Positions 33,349 to 44,955 of a stretch of 64,000 nt of DNA are shown piece by piece. Both the position numbers and the translations under genes were made by a program. The stretch is from positions 868,001 to 932,000 of the forward strand of contig JAJFPB010000008.1 in NCBI GenBank assembly GCA_020881915.1, given 5' to 3'. The notes under the pieces were generated by a model. It made no database searches and had not been told where the DNA came from. It saw nothing but the letters and a program-made list of their open reading frames with translations. Each line of letters starts with the position of its first letter. Within the stretch, counting starts at the first letter, position 1. This stretch comes from Paramyrothecium sp. XJ0827. Its lineage: Eukaryota; Ascomycota; Sordariomycetes; Hypocreales; Stachybotryaceae.

Positions 33349-36300
33349 ATGCCTGTTCCTTTCACTCTGATCTCCGATCTACTGGAACAATGTTGTCGTC
33401 TTCAACTCTCCCAGAGAGGACATAAAGAAGCTGTGGTTGCATGGTTCACTCGACATCGCGACCGCATCAATGCGCACGACACCAGCATTGCCGCACTACT
33501 ATCGACTCTTCTACCAGAAAAGAGGACAGATAGGGTATATTGTATGCAGGCTGCGACTCTGGAAAAGATTATCGGTCGATCATTGATGTTGGGTTCGTCA
33601 CGTATGACGGAGTTGGCTTTGTATAAGAAGCCAGGGCACGACACCGATCTGGGTGACTGTGTGGAGCGCATATTATCTGTCACCGTAAGTGCATTCCCTC
33701 TTTGCGTAGCATTTGGTTGACTGTCTACAGCCCAACCCGTCTGGTTCCAGTTGTACGCCTCTTACAGTAGAAGATGTAGATGCTGTTCTGCATCGAATCG
33801 CTTCCAAGATCAAATGGAGCTCGCCCTCTGTACGCAAATCATCGGCTACTATTTCTACCCGAAATCGCAACGAGCTAGAAGATGTGTATCGCCAACTTTG
33901 CCCGAAAGAGGCCAAATGGTTTACAAGGCTTATCCTCAAGGATTATCGACCAGTAGTCTTGGAGCCCGACCTTCTTTTTGGTTTGTGTGATCCCCTACTT
34001 CCAAACGTTTTAAAGATTCAAGAGGATTTCACCATAGCAATTGGCGTGGTTGCGGCAATCAGGGCTACGTTGTTACCGAATGCTTCGCGTAAGACGTCGG
34101 GCAGGGACCAACTTTTGGCCAAAATTAAACCAAAGCTTGGGGTCAAAGTTGGCAGACAGCAATGGCTAAAGGGTCGCAGCATAAAGCACTGTCTGGATAT
34201 GGGTCATGGCCGGATGAGTGTCGAGCAGAAGCTCGATGGGGAGTATTGTCAGATACATGTGAATGTCAGCAAAGGAAGACGAAAGGTTCAGATATTCTCC
34301 AAGAGTGGCAAGGACAGCACCGAGGACAGAAGTGAGATATTGAGGTGAAGCTCATGACCCTGCTCGACAGAATGTATTGCTAACATTACATAGTACTGTC
34401 CTTGACTCATTGAACCTTGGGCAATTGGATTGCCGAATCCGTAAAAATTGTATTCTGGAGGGTGAATTGCTGGTCTACGACCACGAGGTAGGATTTGGCC
34501 TTTGCGCATACTCAAGATGTCGAGTTAAGCGCCGAACAACTGACTGCTCTCTTGTAGAACGGGAAGATATTACCTTTTCACAAAATAAGAAAATATGTCT
34601 CACGACGGGGACTGTTTTTAAACACGGAACAAGACTCACCGTAAGCTTTTCCGACCGTGGTTTTCTTGGCCCTCTAACCAGAACAGACCCAAGCCAAATG
34701 AGAAGTTAATGATCATATACTACGATCTTCTGCTTCTTGATGACCAGTCATTGCTTAATGTGCGCCATTCCGAAAGGTTCAAGCTTTTGGAAAGTCTGAT
34801 CAGGAGCCGCAAAGGGCACGCCGAACTTGTCCAGAGGGAAACCATTGACTTTGGCCGCACTGGTGCCGCATCTGCGCTGCGAAGAACATTTGCGAAAACC
34901 ATATGCCTTCGCGGTGAAGGTCTTGTGCTCAAACCAGATGAGTCGTACTTCGACTTCAACAAGAACCATCGTCCATTTTCGAGTTGCTGTATCAAGTTGA
35001 AGAAAGAATACATAGGCCATTTTGGTGACGTTGGTGACTTTGCTGCTGTGGGAGCTGGTTTTGACCCTGCCAAAGCGAGGACATATCGGATACCGGGCTT
35101 GAAATGGACACACTTCTTTATCGCTTGTCTGAACAACAAGGAAGAAGTAAAGAGGTGGAAATCTACACCCGAGTTTACTGTTGTCAACGTTGTTGAAGTC
35201 AACGAGTCTCTGCTCAAGACACTTATACACTTCGGCAACCCTGTGCCAGTCCCGGTTGCTGAAAACATTGCTACCCGGCTTCATATCGCTCCGGGTGTTC
35301 CAAACGGCACGCCTCTGAGTGTCGCTTTCACCAATCCTCTTGTCTTTGACCTAAGATGCTTCAGTTTCGACAAGGCAGGAAACACTGGGTTTTGGAGCCT
35401 CCGCTTCCCCGCCGTCACAAAAATACATTTTGATCGGGATTATACGGACACAATCACCTTCACGGAACTGCAGGCGCTGGCAGCAGAGGCTACAACAGCC
35501 CCTGAGCTGGAGGATAGCCAAGAGAATCTACGATGGATCGCAGAGCTAGAACATGCCGATCCTGGCGGAATACCCGTAGATGCTGCTAGCCAGCTGACAG
35601 CGTCTACTATACCTACCCCTTCACCACGCAGTGCAACGCAGTCCCGCTCGGAAGCCTCTAGCGAGGGTGCAGGAGGTACCTCAAAATTGTTAAATGATGC
35701 AGTTAGGTTTCGGAACCAGCTGCAGGCCACAATCACTGGTCAATCCACCCTTCCTACGTTCGAGCAGCTGGTGACACCCCCTACTTCCTCCCCGCCACCC
35801 AACTCTCTGCCTGAAACAAGTCCAACTCGACGTATCAATAAACGTGGTGCTTTGTTGCCTGATGCGCCGGTCTTATCCCCCAAACGCCAAAGATTCTTGT
35901 CACATTCCCAACCTCCACTTGCTTCGGCGATCTGTCTGCGCAAAGAATATCAGATGCGCAAAGTTCTGGAGGACATTGATGGCAATTCCTCTCAACAGTC
36001 GGCCTCCCACAATATGTCGTTCAACACCGATGAGGACTATCCATCTCAAGAAAACCTCAAAAGCGCTGCGTGCTCGTCAGCAGCGTCATTCATTGGGTCG
36101 CCAAGTAACCATCACGCCACATCCCCCGTCGACGTTAGTGAAGGCTCACAAGAGGATGGCTCTCTTCAGATAGCCTTGGCGGCACCGGAGCCTGGTTGCA
36201 CCGATCAATCGTTGTCGCCCTCTACAGAGTTCCAGGACGATCTGTTTATTGAACGAAAATTCTTTCAACTCCGCCCTGCCATCAGTTGCAGAGTCTCCGG

Positions 36301-36712
36301 TACAGCATGTCCTTTGGCAGATTCGCTGGTGCTTATTCCTCCATTTGTCTTGGATCACTGTCACACGCTTTCAGATCTTATGAGCCGTCATGGCTTCCAC
36401 GTTCTTCCTGATGACCTAGATGACCTGGTTCAGATGGAAACCCGGAACAATACACATATAGAGAACGTGGATGGTCCGGCCAGGCGAATTATGCTTATCG
36501 ACAGTATAGACAGAAAATCCGACACGATGATCCTTCTACGTTCCATGGAGAAAAGCCGAGCCGGCTCCTACGAGTATGAGCGCGAGTGGATTGAGATTTA
36601 CGACTGGCGTCTGTTTCAGGAAATCACAGCTCAGGAGTCGGAATCAAGTGAAGGTCAGCGATTTGGAGGCTTTTCCAACCCTTGGAGAAGGTGGTTCTGT
36701 GGTCTTGTATAG
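33349..36712 (+). CDS. Divergent ATP-dependent DNA ligase-like protein
   Basis: Five exons, 33349-33684, 33731-34344, 34394-34487, 34558-34640 and 34687-36712, give 1050 residues. Residues 1-230 resemble a ligase N-terminal DNA-binding domain (LLPEKRTDRVYCMQ, then WFTRLILKDYRP). All nucleotidyltransferase motifs are visible: motif I EQKLDGE with adenylated Lys279; motif III EGELLVYD (Glu341); IIIa YYDLLLLDD; IV EGLVLK (Glu453, Lys458); V CCIKLKKEYI (Lys479/Lys481). An OB-fold end with a motif-VI-like LRFPAVTKIHFDRDY follows near residue 620. This layout is closest to DNA ligase IV, but no BRCT domain is seen. The last 380 residues are mostly disordered with a small folded-looking end. It may be a filamentous-fungal repair ligase; substrate (nick, break, RNA-containing end) is unknown. 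It ends 134 bases from the converging oxygenase gene. Confidence 0.85.
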
Positions 36713-36846
36713 CACACACGTTGCATAGCATGGTCGGCATATTAAATACATAAAAGTAACCTAGAGAGAAATCTGGGGGCATGATGCCCCTTTGTTCAGA
36801 ATCCATTCTGCAATGATGATATTTAGAGTAGAAAGTATGGGTACCT

Positions 36847-38126
36847 CTACGACTTGTCTGATTTGTACAAGTCTCCATAACTAGCCTTGAGCCTCATGTA
36901 AAGATGCTCTTCAGCAGTCATGACCTTACGCTCAGCGTAGGGATTGGCATCGTCTGCTGTTCCCACTTTTGCAAAGTTCTTGACGCGATCGCTCGGAACC
37001 GGTTCCAGGGCCGTGGACGCGGCGGGATGGCAGAAGAAGGCGATTGAGTACCTGGGCCCTGAGTTTGATTCTCCTGGCACGCCATTGGAGCCACCTTGTG
37101 GGAAGACGACCCTATGTACAGTGCTTCTGAACAAGCCATTGGTCCAGTAGGAAAGCAGGTCACCAATATTGACCAATATAGGCGGACTGGGATCGTTTTC
37201 AGCACCTGGAGGACAAACAGGCACGGGCGCCCAATTGTTGTCCTTCTTCAGTAGCTCAAGCCCTGCCTGACCCTTGAGACGGAAGAGCAGTGTGATGGAA
37301 CCATAGTCCGAGTGCGCACCTGCTCTGACATCCTCATCAGACTGACTAGTCGCATCTATCGGCGGGTAGCGCAGGAAGCGGAGAATAGAGCTTGATGCCC
37401 CTTTCGCGGTCGTATGAGCGGAGGAGAAGAAGTCGCCAACCTACGGCAAGAGCGGATGTGAATTAGGCTCAGACGTGAATGGGACAAGGGTGAAGGGCTT
37501 ACGTCTAGACCAAGCCCGAGGAGGTAAAGAATCCTTTGGCAGAGGCGATGGCATGAATCCGCGAACGCGCAGGCCTGCGGCTCGTCTTCGACAATGGTCG
37601 ATGGAAGAGGCTGCTGGGCTTTGCCGTCGACAAATTCTCCAAAATTAAAGGCCCTTTGCATGACAGGCGTGAGCTTCACTACCTCCTGTATGGATATAGG
37701 GCTTTAGACTCACTCTTTGAAGTCGCCAACCTAGACTTCTTGTGAGTCTGCAGGAACACAATCGGGGATCTTGATGCGAACTTACTTTTTGGTTCTTGGG
37801 ATCTAAGGTCTCTGAGTGCATACCAGACCAACCACGGTTGTTGGTCTGAATGGTACACTTTTGTTTCTCCTCCAACGGCGAGTCGAAGATCTTTGCAGAC
37901 TAGTTCCCACGTTTGACAATCAACCAGGTGCTCGACCTAGCAAGGGAAAAAAGACGGGAGTGCTGACCAGCTTGAATGCAGCATCGATATCAGCTGAGGC
38001 GATATCCTTGCCTAGATTCCGGATGTAGATGAAGCCATGCTCTTCCGCCGCGTCAACGAGCTGCCTCGCGACCTCGTTCTCCTCCCCCGACAGGTCGATA
38101 ATGGGAATGTCTGCCGTGACGGCCAT
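36847..38126 (-). CDS. 2-oxoglutarate/Fe(II) oxygenase, isopenicillin-N-synthase-like
   Basis: Five exons on the minus strand, 38126-37968, 37899-37786, 37730-37714, 37653-37503 and 37440-36847, give 344 residues. The N-terminal DIOX_N domain has ADIPIIDLSG and EEHGFIYIRN. The 2OG-Fe(II) domain holds the iron triad His190-x-Asp192 (AHSDYGSITLL) and His256 (STVHRVV), and the 2-oxoglutarate-binding Arg277-x-Ser279 (RYS). Exon 3 is a 17-base microexon encoding GDFKE, needed to reach the family sequence EAFNFGEFV. Such enzymes hydroxylate or desaturate small molecules, including gibberellins, flavonoids and amino-acid derivatives. The substrate cannot be assigned, and no biosynthetic neighbours help. 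The C-terminus has a long charged helix common in fungal members. Confidence 0.9.
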
Positions 38127-38690
38127 GTTGGTGAAGGGGAATGGCGCGAAGACGAGGATGAGCCCGAGGTTTGAGTCAAGAGTGGTTTGCAACTATTACG
38201 AACCTAGTGGCTATGCCAAGTCCCTCTCCACCAAGTGAGCGATGTCGGATAAGGTTTGCACAACGTCTACGGAAAAGGCAGACGAAATTGTCAATGAAAG
38301 TGAAGGAGCTGCCACCTTTCACGATACTTCATGCGAAACGCTGCTGAGCGAGGATTGGTGTTATCTGACCTCGTGATAAGTGGTGGCCGTTCGATTTGGA
38401 TGCGGTCATGATAAGACAAAAATGGGGTACTGAGTCACATGGTAGCAGACGGTAGAGACAAAAAAGCGATAATGCAAGAACACGAAACTCTTGATGGATA
38501 TAATACTGAAATTACGTCGTTGTTGATATTGACTGCTTTATTCCTCTGCAATAGAATTTCAAACATTGATAAACTCTTCCTCTTCCAGAACCATTTTAGA
38601 AGAAGAAAAAAAATGTCTTGTTGTAAATACCCAATTGCTACCAACATTACAGAACGAAGCTTTGTCTCTATTTTCGCTCACCGGTGAGCT

Positions 38691-38760
38691 TAGGCACCTC
38701 AGGTAGGTAAGGGTAGGTGGGGAGGTGTAAGGTAGCTCAGGTAAAGTCAAAGACAAGTCT
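38691..38760. repeat. GGTAGGTAAGG-rich cluster
   Basis: Repeated degenerate units of the type AGGTAGGTAAGGGTAGGT and TAAGGTAGCTCAGGTAAAG fill this stretch, in the same family as the other GGTAAGGTACC elements of the window. Confidence 0.55.
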
Positions 38761-39199
38761 CAGCCCCGCCATTCCAGAGCTATATCAGGAGCTACAATAC
38801 TCTGTACCTCACCTCACCCTGGATGATGCAAAACGAAACCATGGCTGTCATTGGCCGCCGGTATCACCACGGTATTGAACCGGTGAAGCTCCTTTCCCTC
38901 TGGGTTTTGCTTCTTTTCCTCCTCCGAAGAATGGGCAGGGCCGTGGTCAAGCCTCGACAAAGCTTGTGGCCTGATTGGTGGTGTGCGGCGTTGCTGAGGG
39001 ACTCGGGAGAGAGACTCGGGAGAGAGGCTCGTGTCAGCTTGTCGTTTTGGGGACAAAGAAGATCCCCTGCCCTCCCGTCCCGGTCCCTTAGGCTATCCCC
39101 ACCGCAGCGCAGATACAAGCTGCCTGGAGGCTGTCAGGTACTGGCAACACGTGCAAACAAGCCAAAGATGGATGATGCGGGGGTATACTGCACTTTAGT

Positions 39200-39425
39200 G
39201 TGCGGTACCTCCCCACCACACCTCTTTTGCTCCCCAAGCCCTTTCCTCTCCTGTACCTTACTACGGCGCAGGTAAGGTACCACCTACCTGAGCTCAGCCA
39301 ACCCTGAGCCAGTCCAGCTAGGCTACGGTAGGCGGTGCGTCGGGAAGACGTACAGATGTACCTCAGCGCAGCATCACCTCGCCTCGTACTCTGGAAGGTA
39401 CCTACCTCAGGTAAGGTACCCGACC
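39200..39425. repeat. GGTACC/CAGGTAAGGTACC hairpin cluster
   Basis: At 39260-39295, arms CAGGTA and TACCTG flank AGGTACCACC. At 39394-39425, GGTACCTACCTCAGGTAAGGTACC-like sequence is a near-perfect inverted repeat. Further GGTACC and CTACGGTAG copies lie between. The cluster lies about 400 bases upstream of the MKT1 start. Confidence 0.65.
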
Positions 39426-39816
39426 TTGCCTGCTCCCTGCAGCTTCTACCTTGCCTTAACGATACCTTTCCGCTCCCACCACCTTAAATTATCACCATCC
39501 TCCTTCCAACGAGCCTTCGCCTCCTGCATTCGATCCTGCGCCCAGCGCCTTCGCGTAGGCAAACGACTCTGGCGCCTCTGTTTCCTTCCGTCCCGCGTCT
39601 TCTGCCCGCCCGTTCTGCGCGTATGTCTTAGGCATTCTCTCTGCTTCCCGCGCCTCGTCACCAATTCCTCTTCCCGCACTGCCCCCCTCGAGTGCGTTTG
39701 CCGGCTTTCGTCCAGGAGCTGGTCGATCCGCAACTTCAACAACCAGTTTACCATTCTGCGAACTGGTGCCTGTCAGGACTCGGCCGTTTCTTGCTTAGAA
39801 GTTTAGTGTATTTGAG

Positions 39817-42568
39817 ATGCCGTGTAAGTTCCCCTTGCTCTGCCTCGTGCTTGCGCTTTGGTTTCATCGCCCATTCCGCTGCCGCTAGTTGCGCCGCCCT
39901 CAGAAACTGGCCCGGACGAAAGCTCTGAGCTGCTTCACCTGTTGGACTTCCTCCGAAACTTCTTCTCCCCATTTCAAGCTTTTACACGAGCCTCGAGCCT
40001 TGCCAGCAACTGCAATTGCGCGCACCAAGCGACGCGAGCTTCGTCAACCCTCCATTTGCCCGACCCGAAGCCCGCCTCTTCTGCACCTCCCATGCGCGCG
40101 AAACGTTTTATCGGACCACAAATGCAATGGAATGCAGACTGACCTCGAGTATAGTCCTTGTCGAGGATGCCTGGATTGATGGTCAGGCAACGTAAGTTCG
40201 GCCAGACGTCTGGTTCTTTCAAAGCATATCCAGCTGATATTCGTTTGGCATTTGTGCTATAGGACTCACGATATCGCCGAGCTCGAAGACTGTGCCATCG
40301 CTGTCGATGCGACTTACTATCTGAGTCACCTTCTCGACAACCCACCGGCTCACGAGCCTTTGCTCCCTGCCCTCGGTGGTCTCACGGGTATCGACGCCCA
40401 TATCAACGACAACTTGGACTTGTGGCAGAAGCATCGCATCGTACCCTTCTTCGTTTTCGATGGTCAGTCAATAACAGGTCAAGACGAGATAACACTCCAA
40501 CGCGGCCTTGCCGCAAACAAGAAGACGGACGAGGCATGGAACTTGTACTCGCAAACCGAGGCCGAGCAGGCCGTCACCACGTTTGGTGCTAATCCTGGTA
40601 AGGCATCAATATCTGCTCTTGTCGAGACGTTTCATTAACGATCCTTTTGCGAGCAGGCGCCTTCCGTGTCCGAAACCTCTACCCGCTCCTCCAAGGGATT
40701 CTGAAGCGCAGAGGCTTGCACTTCCTTGTCCCGCCGTACAATGCGTGCTCCCAGGTCCGTTAGATCATCACGACCTCGATGGCAACATGCTGACCAATCG
40801 ACAGCTTGCATACTTCGAGATGATAGACTCGGACATGTGCGCTGGCGTAATGGGCCCCCAGGAGCTGCTTCTTTACCCCATCAAGGAGTCTGTCATCCGC
40901 AGGTTTGACTGGGAGGCCAAGACAGTGACGGCCGTCTCGAAGAAGACAATCATGCGCACCCTTGGGGTCAGTGAATCGATGTTTATCGACGCACTGATGA
41001 TGACGGGTACCTCTTTCTTGGCCCCTTTCCCACCTTTGCAGGATAGATCGATGTACCAGAACCCCTACACCATCATGGATGCAGTCAACATTCTGCGCAC
41101 TTCCGAGAAGGCGGTCGCGAACGCTTGTGCTTCTTTCAACGACATCTTGCAATCCAAAGACCCGGAATGGCTGGACAAGTACCGCAGGGCAAGGATGGCG
41201 GCCCATCATTTCATCTATATTGCCGAAAGTGGCGAAGTGCGGGTCAACGACTATGAGCATCTCACCAAGGACAACCACGAATACCTTGGCCTTCAATTGC
41301 CCGCCGAGCTTTTCCATTACGTCAGTACTGGACTGATTGGGGCTAGGATCCTCAACTTCATTACACACGGCCAGTTGCTGATCCAACCGACTCTGGATGG
41401 CGTTGCTTCAGATGAGTACAAGAAGCTCGTCACCAGCCAGATCGTCCCCATTAGGGAGCAGTCACTCAGCCTTATCATCCCCCGCGTCCACAGAGGTATT
41501 GGCCACAAGGATATTACGCTCAAGACTTGGTTTGATCCCAAGTTTTCTTACACCTTAAACCACCGTTCCTTACAGCCATCTCCCCTAAGTCAAGTGAGCT
41601 CCTGGTCTGTCAAGGAAGAAGATGTTCGCAGCTTCTTCCCAGCCGACTTCAATGACCCTATATACATGGAGGTGCTTGCCCTTGCAAACACTGACTTCGT
41701 CAACCGAACGATTGCCAAGGAGAAGAGCATCAAGGGCATTGATAGCACAGACATGGTGACCTCTGTGGCGATCTGGCGATTCCTTCATCTAAGAGGCTAT
41801 GTCAATGACGAGCACAAGCTGACTACATGGGGAAATGCCTTGGCAACCACATTGATGGCCTTGCGAGACACAAACGAGAATAGCAAGGATATGAAGAGTC
41901 TTGACGAGGCGGCTCTGCTGGCATTTGAGCTCATTCGCTTTGGGCTGCTGAACGGACGTTATCAAGATGGTCAACCAGGACTTCCACGAAAGGGTGACGA
42001 CGCGGAGAAGTCGAGCTTGGTGCTGATTAGTGAATGCGCCTCGCTCTTGAAACTGAGACATCAGGTCTTCGGATACACCGGACCCCTAAACAAGAGCCTT
42101 CTGTCCTTCCGAGCACTTTCAACCACGGTTAGGGAAGCCGACCGTGACCTTGTCGAGGCTATTCTGGCGTCAATGTTCATGTATGGGCAATGTCAACGAG
42201 AAAGGGACGATCAGCTGGAAATCAGCCAGAAGTAAGGACACGTTTTTGACCCAGAAAGTATTGCGGCTAACAATCTTAGACTCCCTTTCCTGCAGGAGCC
42301 GGACATTGGACTTGGCATTGCCATTCGAACATTCTTCGATGAGGATGAAGCCGGCGACAGCAAAGAAGCACGTGCAGCCAGGTTAGAAGAGTTTCCTCGC
42401 ACCTTTGTACCACTGGCAGAGGCTTTAGTCGACGACTTCCGCATCTGCTGTGACTTTGTCGGTGCCCTCAACCAGGGCGTACAGACTCTGGGCACAAAGG
42501 AGTTTTCCGCCACTGAAAAAGCAGCTTGGGTCAAGACTCAAGAGTACTTGGACGCCAGGCCATTCTGA
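39817..42568 (+). CDS. MKT1: Mkt1-like post-transcriptional regulator (XPG-fold)
   Basis: Homologue of yeast Mkt1, an XPG/FEN-fold protein that works with Pbp1 on mRNA translation and stability. Six exons, 39817-39823, 40155-40191, 40263-40597, 40657-40754, 40805-42231 and 42280-42568, give 730 residues. The 7-base first exon (ATGCCGT, GTAAGT donor) is inferred: joining it across a 331-base intron with a CTGAC branch site gives MPFLVEDAWIDGQATTHDIA, which runs into the recognisable AIAVDATYYL strand. An alternative start at 40127 gives a different N-terminus. XPG-N-like sequence spans about 1-165 (IVPFFVFDGQ, FLVPPYNA), XPG-I-like about 160-250 (LAYFEMIDSDMCAGVMGPQE), and Mkt1-specific N and C domains about 300-730. 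Exons 3-6 are secure; exons 1-2 less so. Confidence 0.88.
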
Positions 42569-43938
42569 TGATCAGTCGCATTCGAACAGACTGATGCGCG
42601 GTCATGTAGGCGAAGCACCATGACCTCACTCCCGAGCTCAGAATCTCTGGCCACTACGCATCACATCGACAACGATTTAGCACCAGAATTACGGGTATAA
42701 CAGTAGAAACACTCCTCGAAGCAAGTGCCGAAAAGTCCGGAGATGAGACAATTGGGCTTCCACAGATTACCTGGTTTGGCGTGGGGATGAATGAGGACAG
42801 AGGCTGCCAGGTTCATTCACAAAATAGGACCCGGCCAGATCGGAGAGAAGGATTGGCCTCAGCTTGCTGCCTCCGTCGAATGCTAGTGAAACCAAAGATG
42901 TCGACATGCACATGTATAAAGCAGCATATAGCTGTTCACAAAATGAAAATGAAAAAATGAAAATGATATCACGATGGCAATGCCGGGTCATTGTTTTCCG
43001 TGCTGAGCTTACTCTGTGTGTGGCTTTGCCAATGTGCTTGGTTCTAAAAGACCCCGAGAGCAGGCGCCGGGTTGAGCTTGGCCTAGATTTTGCCCGATGT
43101 GGTAGAATGTGCCGAGAGACAGTTACAGTCTCAGGATGCCTGACTCCACGTTGCGCGCCCGTCTGAAAAGAGGGCGTTGTTTCATCTCGTGCGGATTTTT
43201 GCACCCGGCAGCGCTGCGGCAAGGGGGTGGTAGCGCAGCGCATAGGCGAATTAGATCAAACGCCTCACGTTACAGATTTCACCTCGTCTAAATTATGCTC
43301 CTGTGAGTTACCGCCGGCCAAGAACAGAGAAGGAAAAAAGAATACAGGAGAACAGAAAGGAAAAGGGAAGGGGGAAAAAAGGATGTCACACTTGGCTTTC
43401 GGTTTCAGGTTGGAAGAGGAAAAGAGAAGAGAAATAAAGTTGGTGAATGATCATTAAATTCAATTGAAAATTTTCGGCAAGAGCCTAATTATCGTAATTA
43501 TCTTCTTCTGAAGCAACTGGTGCTTTTATTCTTCCGGTCTAGCTCTCCATGACATTGTACTTGTTCCTTTCCGGCCTCTGTGGGAAAAAGGGGGGGGATG
43601 GAGTAGGTCTTCTGGATGCAAGGGAAGTGTCCACCGATATGTTCACAAAGGAAGTATGAATTAGATTCGCAGCGCTATGAAATGCGGACGGACTCTGCGG
43701 CAAACAGCATCAAGCCGGTGTCGCGATTCCAAGGGTATAATTATCAAAGCGCTGGCGTAGATGATAAGGTCTATGGCCGTAAAAAGTCGTCCGAAAGGAA
43801 AAAGAATGTCCGCTTGTCCCGCCGAGTGAAGGCTTGCAAATATCCAGGCTCAATGGAGCTATCTGTTTGCCAGGCTCGGCATCTGGGGACTTGGTTTGAT
43901 GGACATCGAGCCCTCGTTTTCAGCGTAACTCAGATTTC
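42569..43938. other. Convergent intergenic region between MKT1 and RDS1-like genes
   Basis: About 1.4 kb between two stops. The 43330-43500 part is purine-rich on the plus strand and then A+T-rich. Open frames are short and show no domain. No gene is seen. Confidence 0.5.
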
Positions 43939-44955
43939 TCATGAGACAGTGACAATCATGGGGCCTGCAACAATCATGTCATCGGTGACGACTCCATCCA
44001 GCGGAGCCAGGTTGGTGAGAGTAAGGTAGGTGATGCCAGCAACACCCTGAGGAACCTCGCAGCCAGTGCCCTCCGTGAAGGCAGTGAACTTGGTACCGCC
44101 GGGGAACACGCCACCGGAAGTGAAAGCGCAGTTGGTGGCTCCAGCGGCACCCTCGGCAGTGACCTTGAGCGAAGTTCCAACAGCCGTGGGGCTAACAGGA
44201 GCACCTTCAGCCATGGCCAAGGTAGGGAATGCCTCAATTGCCAGGTTGGAGCCCTCGGGGCATTCCTGGATGAAGGGAGCAGCAAGAGAGAAGACGGCGC
44301 GCGGGCCGAGGGGAGCATCGAAAGCCTGGGGAACCGCCTCTTGCTGCGCAAAGACACGGATGGAACTCTGGTGGCGAGCCTCAACTGTGAGGATGGAGCC
44401 AGCAGTGCCGAGGATGGCTGGGTCGGCGAGGAGGGGAGCGGCGCCGAGGTAGGCAGAAACACCAACGTTCTCGAGGACAGCTGCGGTAGCAACCATGCCT
44501 GCGGCATCGGTGAACCCAAAGTTGTAGGTGCAAGCCTGAACGGGCTTGACGCCAGCTTGAGCCAAGGAGGACTGGAGCAGGCCAACGTGTTGCGACTCAG
44601 TGTCCCCAATCTGCTTGAGGTCCTTGATCTGCTGGTCGGTAAGGCCAAGGGCCTGGAAGTCGGTGTCTGGGAATTTCGCGAAGCCCTGTTGGTAGAAAGC
44701 GGCCTCGAGGTGTTCCAAGGTCAGGGCACTGTAGGATACTGTGTTAGATGGAACGGTAACAAGCGTTTCGGCAGCGCTGGGAACTCACAAGTTGAGGATA
44801 TCCGGGTCGCCGAGGCCCAGAGCGGCAGCAGCGGCATTCTGTCGCTTCGCGACCTCGTGGTACCTCAATTGCCTTGGTGTCATGCGGTAGGACGCGGGAG
44901 CAGCAGAAGCAACGGCCGCCAGGGCGGCAACGACGGCGACTTTGAAGGAAGGCAT
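43939..44955 (-). CDS. Secreted ferritin-fold protein, Rds1-like
   Basis: Two exons on the minus strand, 44955-44789 and 44728-43939, give 318 residues. Residues 1-18 form a signal peptide (VAVVAALAAVASAAP). A ferritin-like domain follows (about 45-200), starting at the join with LNFALTLEHLEAAFYQQGF and continuing with IGDTESQHVGLLQSSL and VEARHQSSIRVFAQQ. The acidic and histidine residues (Glu-x2-His, then Glu-x2-His) are at positions expected for a di-metal site. The C-terminal 110 residues are beta-rich with small residues. The family includes S. pombe Rds1, expressed under stress and starvation; enzymatic activity has not been clearly shown. The donor GTGAGT and acceptor CTACAG with TAACAC-like branch are standard. 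Confidence 0.92.

Larger units (their letters stand above)
38127..39816. other. Divergent intergenic region rich in GGTACC-type repeats
   Basis: Contains promoters of the oxygenase (-) and MKT1 (+) genes. The 38400-38680 part is A+T-rich. From 38690 to 39425 the sequence is crowded with GGTAC/GGTAAGG motifs in both orientations, listed separately. The segment 39430-39760 is pyrimidine-rich and is likely the MKT1 leader. No gene is seen. Confidence 0.55.
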
